From Candidatus Rariloculus versatilis (GTDB taxonomy: Bacteria > Pseudomonadota > Gammaproteobacteria > Steroidobacterales > Rariloculaceae), in contig JAQAJI010000004.1 in NCBI GenBank assembly GCA_028278665.1, forward strand, positions 1 to 37,983: a stretch of 37,983 nucleotides of DNA, read 5' to 3'. Positions 27,341 to 35,690 of the stretch are shown piece after piece. Under the pieces are notes generated by a model. It was not told where the DNA came from and made no database searches. It saw only the letters and a list, made by a program, of their open reading frames with translations. The stretch's first letter is position 1. The number at the start of each line of letters is the position of its first letter. A program made the position numbers and the translations under genes.

Positions 27341-29214
27341 GCGATCCCGTAGTCGTCACCGAAGTCGCTCGCTCCGCCCCACATCGTGCCGTGCTGCCGA
27401 TCGAAGTGGATGGCCGTGATCGGTCCTGAGGTTTTCTCCCAGGTCTCGACCTCGTAACCCATGCGTCGCAGTTCGCGCATTACGCGAAAAGGCGTATCCG
27501 CCCGGACCAGGAGTCGGCCGGGCTCGCTGCGCTGGGTCCCGAAGGAACTGTGCATCTGGTAGCTGTTGATGTTGGCGGCTTCGACCGCCTGCTGAACGTT
27601 CATGTCGAATTCGACGACGTTCAGAAAGAATTGCAGCAGGTTCTGGTCCTGCGCATCGCCGCCCTGGACAGCGAATGACAGGAAGGGTTGACTGTCCCTG
27701 AGCGCCAGACCCGGGCTCAGCGTCGCACGCGGGCGCTTGCCGGGCTCCACGACGTTGAACGGATTGTGCGACGCGTCGATACCGAAGCTCTGCATGCGCT
27801 GGGAGAGCCCGATGCCGGTCGTGCCGGCAATGAACGCCGGGATCCAGCCGCCGCTCGGTGTGATCGAAACGACCCAGCCGTTTTCGTCCGCCGCCTGGAT
27901 CGACGTTGTGCCGGCGAGGAAGGCCTCGTCGTGAGTCATGCGGTCCGGCGCGTCGATGAGCTCGGCGCGGTTGCGATTCAGGACTCTCGGACGCCACTCG
28001 TCGAGCAGTTCCGTCCAGGGATTGCTTTCGCCCTGAAACGGATAGGGATCGCCGGGACGCACGCCCGGATCGTTGCGGTCCCAGTCGATCTCGGCCTGGC
28101 GCTGGCGCGCGTATTCCTTCGACAACAGGCCCGCGATCGGTTCCGCGGGCGGGAAGTAGGGGTCGCCGTAGTAGAAGTCGCGGTCCGCGAATGCCAGGTT
28201 CATCGCCTGGTAGAGCGCGTGGATGTAGCTCGCGCTGTTGTAGCCCATGCGCTTGAGGTCGATATCCTCGAGGATGTTGAGCGTCTGGAGCATCACGGGT
28301 CCCTGCACCCAGTGGGTCAGTTTGTAGACGTCAATGTCCTTGTACCGGGTGGTCACCGGTTCCTCGACATGGACCTGCCAACGGTCAAGATCGCTCATCT
28401 GGAACAGGCCGCCCTCGGCCTGCACGCCCCGAACGAGGTCGCGAGCGACGTCGCCGCGGTAGAAGCGGTCGTATGCGGCCATGATTGCTTCTTCGCGCGA
28501 CTTGCCGGCTTTTAGCGCTTCTCGCTCCGCCTCGACGAGCTTGTTCAGTGTCGCGAGCAATTCCGGTTGCCGGAACAGCTCGCCCGGAAAGGGCGCGGAC
28601 CAACGGAACGGTGCGTCCTCGTCGTGGTGCGGCAGGAAGATCCGGCGCGACGCTTCCCAGCCGGTCAGCAGCGACTTGTTGTCCTCGATGCTCTCGGCGC
28701 GGCTCTGCTCGATCGGGTAGCCGTCGGCCATCTCGACCGCCGGCGCGAGCACTTCGGCGAGGCTCATCGTGCCGAACTCTGCGAGCATCACCATGAGGCC
28801 GCCGGGCGTGCCCGGCGTCACGGCAGCGAGCGGGCCGTACTCCGGCGGTTGCCGCATGCCGCGCGAGCGGAAGAACTCCGGCGTAGCGTCCGACGGCGCC
28901 GCACCAAGCGCGTTGATCGCCATGACTTCGCCGCTGCGCGGGTCATGGATCAGCGCCTGCGTCTCGCCGCCCCAGCCGAGCGTGTCCCACATGGTCGCGA
29001 CCGCTGCGAGCATCGCGCACGCCGCGTCGACCGCGTTGCCGCCGCGCGCGAAGATCGTCGCGCCGGCCGTCACGCCGAGCGGCTTGCCCGTGATCGCGAC
29101 CCAGTGCTTGCCATGCAATACGGGCTTGTTCGAGTCGCCGGATTCCTGTGCGGCGACGGCCGAACACAGCGCTCCGACAGCGACGCAAACGATCAACTTT
29201 CGAAGAACCGGCAT
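27334..29214 (-). CDS. Gamma-glutamyltransferase-family Ntn hydrolase
   Basis: A 626-residue secreted Ntn hydrolase of the gamma-glutamyltranspeptidase family, which self-cleaves at a threonine and hydrolyses or transfers gamma-glutamyl groups. A signal peptide (VLRKLIVCVAVGALCSAVAA) opens the protein. GGNAVDAACAMLAAV (58-72) and GLAAVTPGTPGG-like PLAAVTPGTPGG (128-139) are family motifs. The likely nucleophile is Thr436 in LAGTTSIQAADENG, where classical enzymes have TTH. The Ser in place of His and the unusual PSGGWIP where GSxM is common suggest a divergent subgroup, perhaps with another amide substrate. The ATG at 29214 is chosen for the signal peptide. Confidence 0.85.
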   Translation of the reverse strand: MPVLRKLIVCVAVGALCSAVAAQESGDSNKPVLHGKHWVAITGKPLGVTAGATIFARGGNAVDAACAMLAAVATMWDTLGWGGETQALIHDPRSGEVMAINALGAAPSDATPEFFRSRGMRQPPEYGPLAAVTPGTPGGLMVMLAEFGTMSLAEVLAPAVEMADGYPIEQSRAESIEDNKSLLTGWEASRRIFLPHHDEDAPFRWSAPFPGELFRQPELLATLNKLVEAEREALKAGKSREEAIMAAYDRFYRGDVARDLVRGVQAEGGLFQMSDLDRWQVHVEEPVTTRYKDIDVYKLTHWVQGPVMLQTLNILEDIDLKRMGYNSASYIHALYQAMNLAFADRDFYYGDPYFPPAEPIAGLLSKEYARQRQAEIDWDRNDPGVRPGDPYPFQGESNPWTELLDEWRPRVLNRNRAELIDAPDRMTHDEAFLAGTTSIQAADENGWVVSITPSGGWIPAFIAGTTGIGLSQRMQSFGIDASHNPFNVVEPGKRPRATLSPGLALRDSQPFLSFAVQGGDAQDQNLLQFFLNVVEFDMNVQQAVEAANINSYQMHSSFGTQRSEPGRLLVRADTPFRVMRELRRMGYEVETWEKTSGPITAIHFDRQHGTMWGGASDFGDDYGIAW

Positions 29215-29630
29215 GTTCGACTCCCTGACCCTGGTCGGCCGCGCGGCACGAGTCGCGCTGCGTTTCCGGGTGCGGCCCGGCACTCTCGCTTCGGACTGCC
29301 TGTTGCGCTGCACGTGGATGACCGCGAAACGTCAAGCATACCGAGGTCGCGTGCCATGTCCACAGGCGGGGTCGGGCAGCGGGCGGTATGCCTGCACCAT
29401 GGACCCGCAATGGTTCCGGTCGCGAGCACGCGCCGGTACGCGAGGTCCCGCGCGATCATCGCGGCCCTAGGGGAGATTCGCGGGCTGACCGGGGCACGAG
29501 CCCGACTCGCCGAAAACGGCTGATCGGCCGACGAGGCGGCGAAGCGCCGCATCCCGCCCTGCTGTGCTTCGCCGGCCCGCGCTACAATCGCGATTCGAAT
29601 GGCAGAAACTCGTGACCAGGGCGGCCGGCA
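29215..29630. promoter_or_regulatory. 416-bp divergent intergenic region
   Basis: No gene is supported here. It must hold promoters for the gamma-glutamyltransferase-like gene (minus) and the permease gene (plus). The best element is a -10 box TACAAT at 29583-29588 (context GCTACAATCG), about 45 bp before the permease ATG; the -35 is unclear. A GC hairpin, GCGGCG-AAG-CGCCGC, lies at 29536-29550. Confidence 0.4.
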
Positions 29631-30962
29631 ATGCTGAGCAACGACACGATTGACCGGACGTTCTTCGTTGCGCTTCTCGTCGTCGTCACGATCGCATTTG
29701 TCTGGCTGGTAAGCGGGTTTCTGCAGCCGGTTTTCTGGGCCGTTGCGCTCGGAATCGTCGTCTTTCCGGTTCATGGTCGTATCGAGCAGAGACTTGGCGG
29801 ACGCAAGTCGCTCGCCGCAGCGGCCAGCATGTTGCTCGTCCTCGTCGTTGTCATCCTGCCGCTTGCCGGCGTAATCGCTGCGGTGACGACGGAAGCCGCC
29901 GGGCTCTACGACCGCCTCGCCGACGGCGAAGTCGATCCGGCCGCGGTGTACCGATTCGTCGAGCAGAATGTGCCGCTTGTCCTGTCACTGCTCCAGTCGC
30001 TGGGTGTCGATGCGGAGCGCCTGCAGGGTCAACTCTCGGCGGGCGCCATCCAAGCCAGCCAGTTCATTGCAACGCAGGCATTGGCGATCGGCCAGGACAC
30101 GGTCCGCGTGACCGTATACTTCTTCCTGATGAGCTATCTGCTGTTCTTCTTTCTGCGCGACGGCCGGCGGATACTCGACGGTGTCGTGCACGCGCTGCCG
30201 CTCGGCGACGAGCGAGAGCGGCACCTGCTCGCGAGGTTCGCGGAGGTCTCGCGCGCGACCATCAAGGGCACCTTCGTCGTCGGCGTCGTGCAGGGAGCGA
30301 TCGGCGGCGCCGCATTTGCGGTGCTCGGCATCGGCGCGCCCGTGCTTTGGGGCGTCCTCATGGCGCTGCTCAGCATCGTCCCGGCAGTGGGGCCGGCACT
30401 GGTCTGGATACCTGCGGCAATTGTGCTGATCGCTGGCGGGAATCTCGTCGGCGGCATCGTCCTGATCGCCGTCGGGGTGTTCATCATCGGGCTCGTCGAC
30501 AACCTGCTGCGTCCGGTCCTCGTCGGCCGCGATACGCGCATGCCCGATTACCTGATCCTGCTGTCGACGCTTGGCGGGCTCGCCGCGTTCGGTCTCGCGG
30601 GCGTCGTGATCGGGCCGATCATCGCGGCGTTCTTCCTGAGCGTGTGGGCGATGGCGGCGGAGGAATTCGAGGAAGAGCCGACACTCGCGGTTGCCGCGGC
30701 GGCCGCGAGTATCGTCGCTGGCGAAGCGGTCTCCGGCGGTGTCGGATCTGGGGCTGACTCCGATGCGCACGACAACCCCGACATGACAACTGACGCCGAC
30801 GCGGGCGACAGCATCGAAGTGGGCGTTGACGCCGACGCCGGCGACAACATCGAAATGGGCGCCGACGCTGACGCGGGCGACAACACCGACACCGATGACG
30901 GCGCCGCTGCCGGAGCCGACCCCGGAAGGGTCAAGGACCCCGGCGCCGGCGCTGCCGACTGA
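29631..30962 (+). CDS. AI-2E-family (PerM/TqsA-type) permease with repetitive acidic tail
   Basis: A 443-residue inner-membrane protein of the AI-2E transporter family. About eight hydrophobic segments are seen, arranged as two N-terminal, one at 55-90, then a cluster from 160 to 350. Signatures are FFLRDGRRI, the LLSIVPAVGPALVWIPAA stretch and DNLLRPVLVGRDTRMPDYLI. Substrates vary in the family and AI-2 export cannot be assumed. The membrane domain ends near residue 350. The last 90 residues are acidic, Gly/Ala/Asp-rich and carry three 12-residue repeats, which most relatives lack. The following gene starts 17 bp downstream, so cotranscription is likely. Confidence 0.85.
   Translation: MLSNDTIDRTFFVALLVVVTIAFVWLVSGFLQPVFWAVALGIVVFPVHGRIEQRLGGRKSLAAAASMLLVLVVVILPLAGVIAAVTTEAAGLYDRLADGEVDPAAVYRFVEQNVPLVLSLLQSLGVDAERLQGQLSAGAIQASQFIATQALAIGQDTVRVTVYFFLMSYLLFFFLRDGRRILDGVVHALPLGDERERHLLARFAEVSRATIKGTFVVGVVQGAIGGAAFAVLGIGAPVLWGVLMALLSIVPAVGPALVWIPAAIVLIAGGNLVGGIVLIAVGVFIIGLVDNLLRPVLVGRDTRMPDYLILLSTLGGLAAFGLAGVVIGPIIAAFFLSVWAMAAEEFEEEPTLAVAAAAASIVAGEAVSGGVGSGADSDAHDNPDMTTDADAGDSIEVGVDADAGDNIEMGADADAGDNTDTDDGAAAGADPGRVKDPGAGAAD
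30792..30899 (+). repeat. Three tandem 36-bp in-frame repeats in the permease tail
   Basis: Units at 30792-30827, 30828-30863 and 30864-30899 encode DADAGDSIEVGV, DADAGDNIEMGA and DADAGDNTDTDD. Differences between units are partly synonymous (GCCGACGCG, GCCGACGCC, GCTGACGCG), so the array is not brand new. It resembles Asp-rich calcium-binding or spacer repeats. Confidence 0.85.
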
Positions 30963-30979
30963 GAACGATCTGGCGCGGC

Positions 30980-33712
30980 GTGGCGGACACGGCTGACTTC
31001 AAGACACTCAGGGAACTCGTCGCGACATTTCCCGGGCGCGGCGGCGCGCCCGCGATCATCGCGTTCGGGCCCGGCAGTCCGGACACGCTCTCCTACGACA
31101 CCCTCTATCGGGACATCCGCCGGGTCGCGGCCGGGTTGCATCGGCGAGGGATCGGACCCGAAGACACGATCCTGCTCTGGGGTCCGAACAGCCCCGCGTG
31201 GGTCGCCGCCTGGTTCGGCATTGTCGAAAACGGTGCGACCGCGATACCGGCCGACGATCAGTATCGGCCGAATGACATCGCCTCTATCCTGAACCACCGC
31301 GGCGCGAAACTCGTGGTGACAACCGCGAGTCACGCGGCGGAACTCCACGAGACGGACGCCGTTCCCGAAATCGAGTTCGTTCTGCTCGACGGCGCGGACT
31401 CCGACGCGCGCAGTTTGCACAGCCTCGCGCACGCCGACAGTGCGGCGGTTCGGGAAGGCTCGGCGGAGGAGGGCGGTCATGCGTCAGGCAACGACGGCTC
31501 GTGGACCGGCCTGCCCTCCGGCGACCCCGATCAACCGCCGGTCGAGGCCGGTCAGGTCGCTTCACTGCTCTACACCTCGGGGACCACCGGAACGCCGAAG
31601 GCCGTGCCGCTTACGCACGGCAACCTCGCCTCGAACGTGAACGCGTTGCTGCGCGCGAGGCTCATCCGCGCGAGCGATCGGGTCGCGGTCCCGTTGCCGT
31701 TCCATCACACCTATCCGTTTACCGTGGGCCTGCTCACGGTGCTCGGCAGCGGTGCCGTGCTCGTGCTGCCCTCCGGTGTCTCGGGCCCCGAGCTTACGCG
31801 TGCAACGACAGAAGCCAAAGCGACGGCACTGCTCGCGGTGCCTGCCTTGTGCGCGGCGCTTTGCAGCGCGATCGAGACGCGCGTCGCGGGCCGCGGCGGG
31901 CGTGCGGCGCGAATGTTTGCGATCCTCATGGCTGTGAGCGTGGCCGCCCGCCGTGCCACTGGGCTCAGGCTCGGCAAGCTCTTCTTCCGTCCGCTGCACA
32001 AGGCCATCGGCGCTCATCTCTCGATGCTCGGCTGCGGCGGCGCAAAACTCGACGGCAAACTCGCCCGCAAGCTCGAAGGCCTCGGCTGGACGGTGCTGAC
32101 CGGTTACGGGCTCACGGAAACGTCGCCCGTCGTGACCTTCAACCAGCGCCGCAAGCGCAGGCTCGGGACCGAAGGGCAAGCGCTTGCGGGCGTGGAACTG
32201 CGGATCGAGCCCGTAGCCGGTCAGGCGCACGGTGAGATTCTTGTGCGGGGACCCAACGTCTTCGCAGGCTACTGGAACAATCCTGAGGCCACGAGTGCAG
32301 TATTCACCGAGGACGGCTGGTTTCGCACGGGCGACCTCGGCTGGTGCGATACCGACGGCTTTCTGCATATCGCCGGTCGAAACAAGGAAGTCATTGTCCT
32401 GCCCGACGGCAAGAATGTGTTTCCCGACGAGGTCGAGGCCGTGTACGCGACGTCGCCCTTGCTGGGCGAGATCGCGGTTCTCGACAACGAGGGCGAACTC
32501 GTGGCGCTCGCGGTGCCGGACGAGGACGCGATGCGCCAGCGAGGCGCGCTCAGGCAAGCGGAACTCGTGCGCGACGATGTCGAACGGCTGTCGATGAGTC
32601 TGCCCGCCTACAAGCGCATCGGCGACTACCGGCTCGCGCGCGAGGCGCTGCCCAGAACGGCGCTCGGCAAGCTCAAGCGCCACCTTCTGCCTGAGATCTA
32701 CGCCGGTGCCAACGTGCGCGAGCGGGTGCCGGCGTCGGCACCGCTCAGCGATGACGACAAGCGCCTGATCGAGTCCGGCATCACGGGAGACGTCTGGCGC
32801 TGGCTCGGCGAACGCTATCCGGACGAGACGCTGTCCCTCGATACGAGCCCGCAGCTCGACCTCAAGATCGATTCGCTCCAATGGGTCACGATGACGCTCG
32901 AGATCGAACGCCGCTTCGGCATTGCACTCAGCGGAGAAGCCGTCGCGCAGATCCTTTCGCTGCGCGACCTGCTCGAGCAGGTTCGAACGGCGCCCGCCGC
33001 CGAAGCGAAGCTTTCGGGCGAGGCCGAGTCGGACCTGCCCGAAGTCGAGCGGCCGAACATCTTCCTGCGGACTCTCGGCGCCTTGTTGTTCGCCATGGAC
33101 AGACTGCTCATGCGAACGTTGTTCCGGCTGCGCGTGCGCGGCCGCGAACACCTGCCGGACAGCGGAACGCCGTGCGTCATCGCCGCGAACCATGTGAGCT
33201 TTCTCGATCCCGCGGCGATCGCCGCCGCGCTGCCGGGCCGCGTGCTGCGCGACACCCACTGGGCCGCCTGGGTCGGCATCATGTTCGCCGGTTCCCTGCA
33301 GCGTCTCGTGAGCCGGGCGACCCGGGTGTTTGCCGTCGATCCGGATCAGGACCTCGCGGGCGCAATCCGGACCGGGCGAGCTGTGCTTGCCGCCGGTCAG
33401 TCGGTCGTCTGGTTTCCCGAGGGGCGCCGCTCACGTACGGGTGAACTGCAGAACTTCCAGCAGGGCATCGGCGTGATGCTCGAAGCCGCCCCGGACGCTC
33501 AGGTCGTGCCGACCGCAATTGCCGGTGCCTACGAGGCCTGGCCGCGGCATCGGCGCCTGCCCCGGTTCGGCCGGGTTGAGGTCGTGTTCGGCGGACCGCT
33601 CAGCGTGGCCGAACTCGGGCAGAGCGGCGCTGGCGAGTCGCAAGCCGAACGGATCGCGAACGCGTTGCAGCAGGCGGTCGCGGAGCTGCTCGATGAGGAG
33701 CGGCGCGGGTAG
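30980..33712 (+). CDS. Fused AMP-binding acyl synthetase / acyl carrier / acylglycerophosphate acyltransferase
   Basis: A 910-residue fusion that could activate a fatty acid, hold it on its own carrier and transfer it to a lysophospholipid. The adenylation domain (1 to about 570) shows LLYTSGTTGTPKAVPLTHGN near 195, GYGLTETSP near 375, GDLGWCDTDGFLHIAGRNKE and the terminal lysine in RTALGKLKRH. A carrier domain follows, with LKIDSLQWVTM near 629, whose Ser would take phosphopantetheine. The PlsC-type domain (about 690-910) has NHVSFLD (the HX4D box) and WFPEGRRSRTG. E. coli Aas has acyltransferase first and synthetase second, and no internal carrier. The GTG start at 30980 has no clear ribosome binding site, so coupling to the upstream permease gene is likely. 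Confidence 0.88.
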   Translation: MADTADFKTLRELVATFPGRGGAPAIIAFGPGSPDTLSYDTLYRDIRRVAAGLHRRGIGPEDTILLWGPNSPAWVAAWFGIVENGATAIPADDQYRPNDIASILNHRGAKLVVTTASHAAELHETDAVPEIEFVLLDGADSDARSLHSLAHADSAAVREGSAEEGGHASGNDGSWTGLPSGDPDQPPVEAGQVASLLYTSGTTGTPKAVPLTHGNLASNVNALLRARLIRASDRVAVPLPFHHTYPFTVGLLTVLGSGAVLVLPSGVSGPELTRATTEAKATALLAVPALCAALCSAIETRVAGRGGRAARMFAILMAVSVAARRATGLRLGKLFFRPLHKAIGAHLSMLGCGGAKLDGKLARKLEGLGWTVLTGYGLTETSPVVTFNQRRKRRLGTEGQALAGVELRIEPVAGQAHGEILVRGPNVFAGYWNNPEATSAVFTEDGWFRTGDLGWCDTDGFLHIAGRNKEVIVLPDGKNVFPDEVEAVYATSPLLGEIAVLDNEGELVALAVPDEDAMRQRGALRQAELVRDDVERLSMSLPAYKRIGDYRLAREALPRTALGKLKRHLLPEIYAGANVRERVPASAPLSDDDKRLIESGITGDVWRWLGERYPDETLSLDTSPQLDLKIDSLQWVTMTLEIERRFGIALSGEAVAQILSLRDLLEQVRTAPAAEAKLSGEAESDLPEVERPNIFLRTLGALLFAMDRLLMRTLFRLRVRGREHLPDSGTPCVIAANHVSFLDPAAIAAALPGRVLRDTHWAAWVGIMFAGSLQRLVSRATRVFAVDPDQDLAGAIRTGRAVLAAGQSVVWFPEGRRSRTGELQNFQQGIGVMLEAAPDAQVVPTAIAGAYEAWPRHRRLPRFGRVEVVFGGPLSVAELGQSGAGESQAERIANALQQAVAELLDEERRG

Positions 33713-33841
33713 GCGCGCGACGCCGCACGGCGAGGACAACTGCGGTCTCCGCTTGATCCGGTGCTGCTGCTCCCGGGCGAGCCCCCTGCGGTCCGCCGGC
33801 CGCGGCGTGGTCCCGGTCCGGCGCGTCTTTGGGCGCTCCTG

Positions 33842-35137
33842 TCAGTCGATGATGGCTTGGCGCACCGCGTTCTCGAACGCTCGCCTGAGCTGGCCGCCCG
33901 ATCCGCCCTGGACCATGTAGAGCGAGATCATGTCTTCGGCGGGCTCGATCCAGAAGCTCACGCCCGTGCCGCCGGCCCAGCCGTATGCGCCCTTCGACAC
34001 GGCCAGCCGCGCGGCTACGGGGTCCTCGACGACCTGCATGCTGAGCCCGAATCCCATGCCGTGCGCGGGCCGTCCGAACTGGCCGTTGACCAGGTCGCCC
34101 GTGTGATTGGCCGTCATGAACTCGACCGTCCGAGCGCCGAGGAAACGCCTGCCGTTGAGTTCGCCGCCGTTGAGCAGCATCTGGGCGAACTGCAGGTAGT
34201 CCTCCGCGGAACTCGCCATGCCGCCGGCGCCTGAGAGATAGATGCGATTGAGCGGGCGCGGCGTCCGGGTCAGGCCCTCGGGAGTGCGCGAGTAATAGGT
34301 CGGTACGCGGTCTGCCTGCCCGCCGTCGAACCAGAATCCGGTATCGGGCATGCCGAGCGGCCCGAGAAGAGTCTCGTTGAGGAAGTCGTCGTAATCCTCG
34401 CCGGAAACGACCTCGACGATCCGGCTCATGACGTCGAAGCCCGCAAGGCCGCTGTAGCGCCACAGCGTTCCGGGCTGAAAGTCGAGCGGCACGGCGGCAA
34501 GCTTCGGGATCCAGCTTGCGAGCGTGTCGCGCTCCGTGCGCGGCGCGATCTCGTTGGCGGCCCGTGCGCCGAGCCCGCCGCTGACGAGCCCGGAACCGTG
34601 GGTAAGCAGGTCGCGCACGGTGATCGGGCGATTCGCGGTGACGAGATCGAACTCGCCGTCCTCGCCGCCCGGTCGCGGCACGGCGACCTTGTCCGAGTCC
34701 GCAAACTCGGGAATGAACCGCGAAACGGGATCGTCGAGCCGGATCTCGCCCTGCTCGACGAGCATCATGATCGCCACCGCGGTGATTGGTTTCGACATCG
34801 ACGCGAGCCGGAAGATCGCGTCAGTCGGCAGCGGCGTCTGCGACTCGATATCGAGAAATCCCTGTGCTTCGAAGTGCGCGATGTGACCACGCCGCGCCAC
34901 CAGCGTCACGGCGCCCGACACGTCACCGGCTTCGATATGCCGGCGCACGACTTCGGTGATGCGCCCGAGCCGCTCCGACGACAGGCCCACTTCCTCGGGC
35001 GTCGCGCGTGGAACCGCGCCTGCGATCGCCGCCAGCGGCAGCGCCAGGGCTGCGATCGCAAGGAATGTCAGGTGCAATGGCCGCGCTGGTGCGCCAGCCA
35101 ATGATCGGTTCGCCTGGCGATTCGCTGTTGCGGTCAT
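33842..35137 (-). CDS. Beta-lactamase-fold serine hydrolase (class C/EstB-like), exported
   Basis: A 431-residue serine hydrolase of the beta-lactamase/penicillin-binding-protein fold. The nucleophile motif SxxK is S113-M-S-K116 (FRLASMSKPITA). YSG at 228-230 stands at the position of YxN. A signal peptide or anchor is at about 20-42 (LHLTFLAIAALALPLAAIAG). DLLTHGSGL (177-185) is common in the esterase-like branch. The ATG at 35137 has a strong AAGGAGG upstream and is preferred over an earlier in-frame ATG at 35176. It converges on the acyltransferase fusion. Substrate may be an ester, peptide or beta-lactam; esterase is the likeliest. Confidence 0.88.
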   Translation of the reverse strand: MTATANRQANRSLAGAPARPLHLTFLAIAALALPLAAIAGAVPRATPEEVGLSSERLGRITEVVRRHIEAGDVSGAVTLVARRGHIAHFEAQGFLDIESQTPLPTDAIFRLASMSKPITAVAIMMLVEQGEIRLDDPVSRFIPEFADSDKVAVPRPGGEDGEFDLVTANRPITVRDLLTHGSGLVSGGLGARAANEIAPRTERDTLASWIPKLAAVPLDFQPGTLWRYSGLAGFDVMSRIVEVVSGEDYDDFLNETLLGPLGMPDTGFWFDGGQADRVPTYYSRTPEGLTRTPRPLNRIYLSGAGGMASSAEDYLQFAQMLLNGGELNGRRFLGARTVEFMTANHTGDLVNGQFGRPAHGMGFGLSMQVVEDPVAARLAVSKGAYGWAGGTGVSFWIEPAEDMISLYMVQGGSGGQLRRAFENAVRQAIID

Positions 35138-35172
35138 GATCTCCCTCCTTCGTGTCTCGTGAATCCCGGTGT

Positions 35173-35412
35173 TCATTCCTCGATTTCGGCTGCAGGCTCA
35201 GGCATCGTCGTTGTAACGGCGTCGGATTCGGATTGCGGGAACCGTAGCGTATCGTGCGAACGAACCGCGGGCCAGGGCAGTACGTAAAGTTGCCCCATCA
35301 TGCTGGCCTGGGCGCGGTCGAGGATGTGGCAATGGGACACTCTCGCACCGGAACGGTCCTCGAACGGAATCGCGATCCGGACTGTGGAGTCGACCGGCAC
35401 GTCGACCGTCAT
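35173..35412 (-). pseudogene. Remnant of a multicopper oxidase C-terminus
   Basis: A 79-codon frame matching only the last cupredoxin domain of a multicopper oxidase: TVDVPVDSTVRIAIPFEDRS, then SHCHILDRAQASMMGQLYVL. In working enzymes this segment reads HCHILEHE-like. Here the His that ligates type 1 copper after HCH is replaced by Arg (HCHILDR), while the axial Met seems kept. The upstream domains are missing, and upstream codons in this frame (SLPPC before the Met) do not continue the fold. I read it as the scar of a deleted gene. It ends 35 bp before the serine hydrolase start. Confidence 0.65.
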
Positions 35413-35531
35413 GCACGGCGGTAAGCTCGCCCGGCTCGGAAAGCCACCAAACGAAGGCGCCGCCGCGTCATATCCATGGACGCTCGCCCCTGGTTTACTG
35501 AGAAGTCGCCGCCCAACGATTACCGGAAACG

Positions 35532-35681
35532 GAGCGCTTGAAAGTACTATCCTTCACCGACGGCAAGGACACACCGGCCTCAATTGCCGATGCAAGGACA
35601 CAAGCCGCGGTTGAACGCAGGTTCGAGATCATCGGCGAAGTGAACCGCTTGCCAAAGAGCCACCCCGTCCCCGCTCTCTGA
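35532..35681 (+). pseudogene. Remnant of a HepT-like (DUF86) toxin
   Basis: A plus-strand frame ending at TGA 35679-35681 reads ERLKVLSFTDGKDTPASIAD, then ARTQAAVERRFEIIGEVNRL, then PKSHPV. AVERxFEIIGE is the signature of HepT, the RNase partner of the MntA nucleotidyltransferase antitoxin. Only the middle helices survive. The first helix is cut by an in-frame TGA at about 35499, and the C-terminal R-x4-6-H active-site segment is missing. No MntA gene is nearby. With the oxidase fragment next to it, it suggests that 35140-35690 is a site of repeated insertion and loss. Too short to be functional. Confidence 0.6.
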
Positions 35682-35690
35682 GACAAACGG

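Noticed and set aside
31562-33259. A 565-codon minus-strand frame opposite the synthetase/acyltransferase fusion
   Set aside because: It is rich in His, Arg and Gln, without motifs, and antisense to well-conserved adenylation and PlsC motifs.
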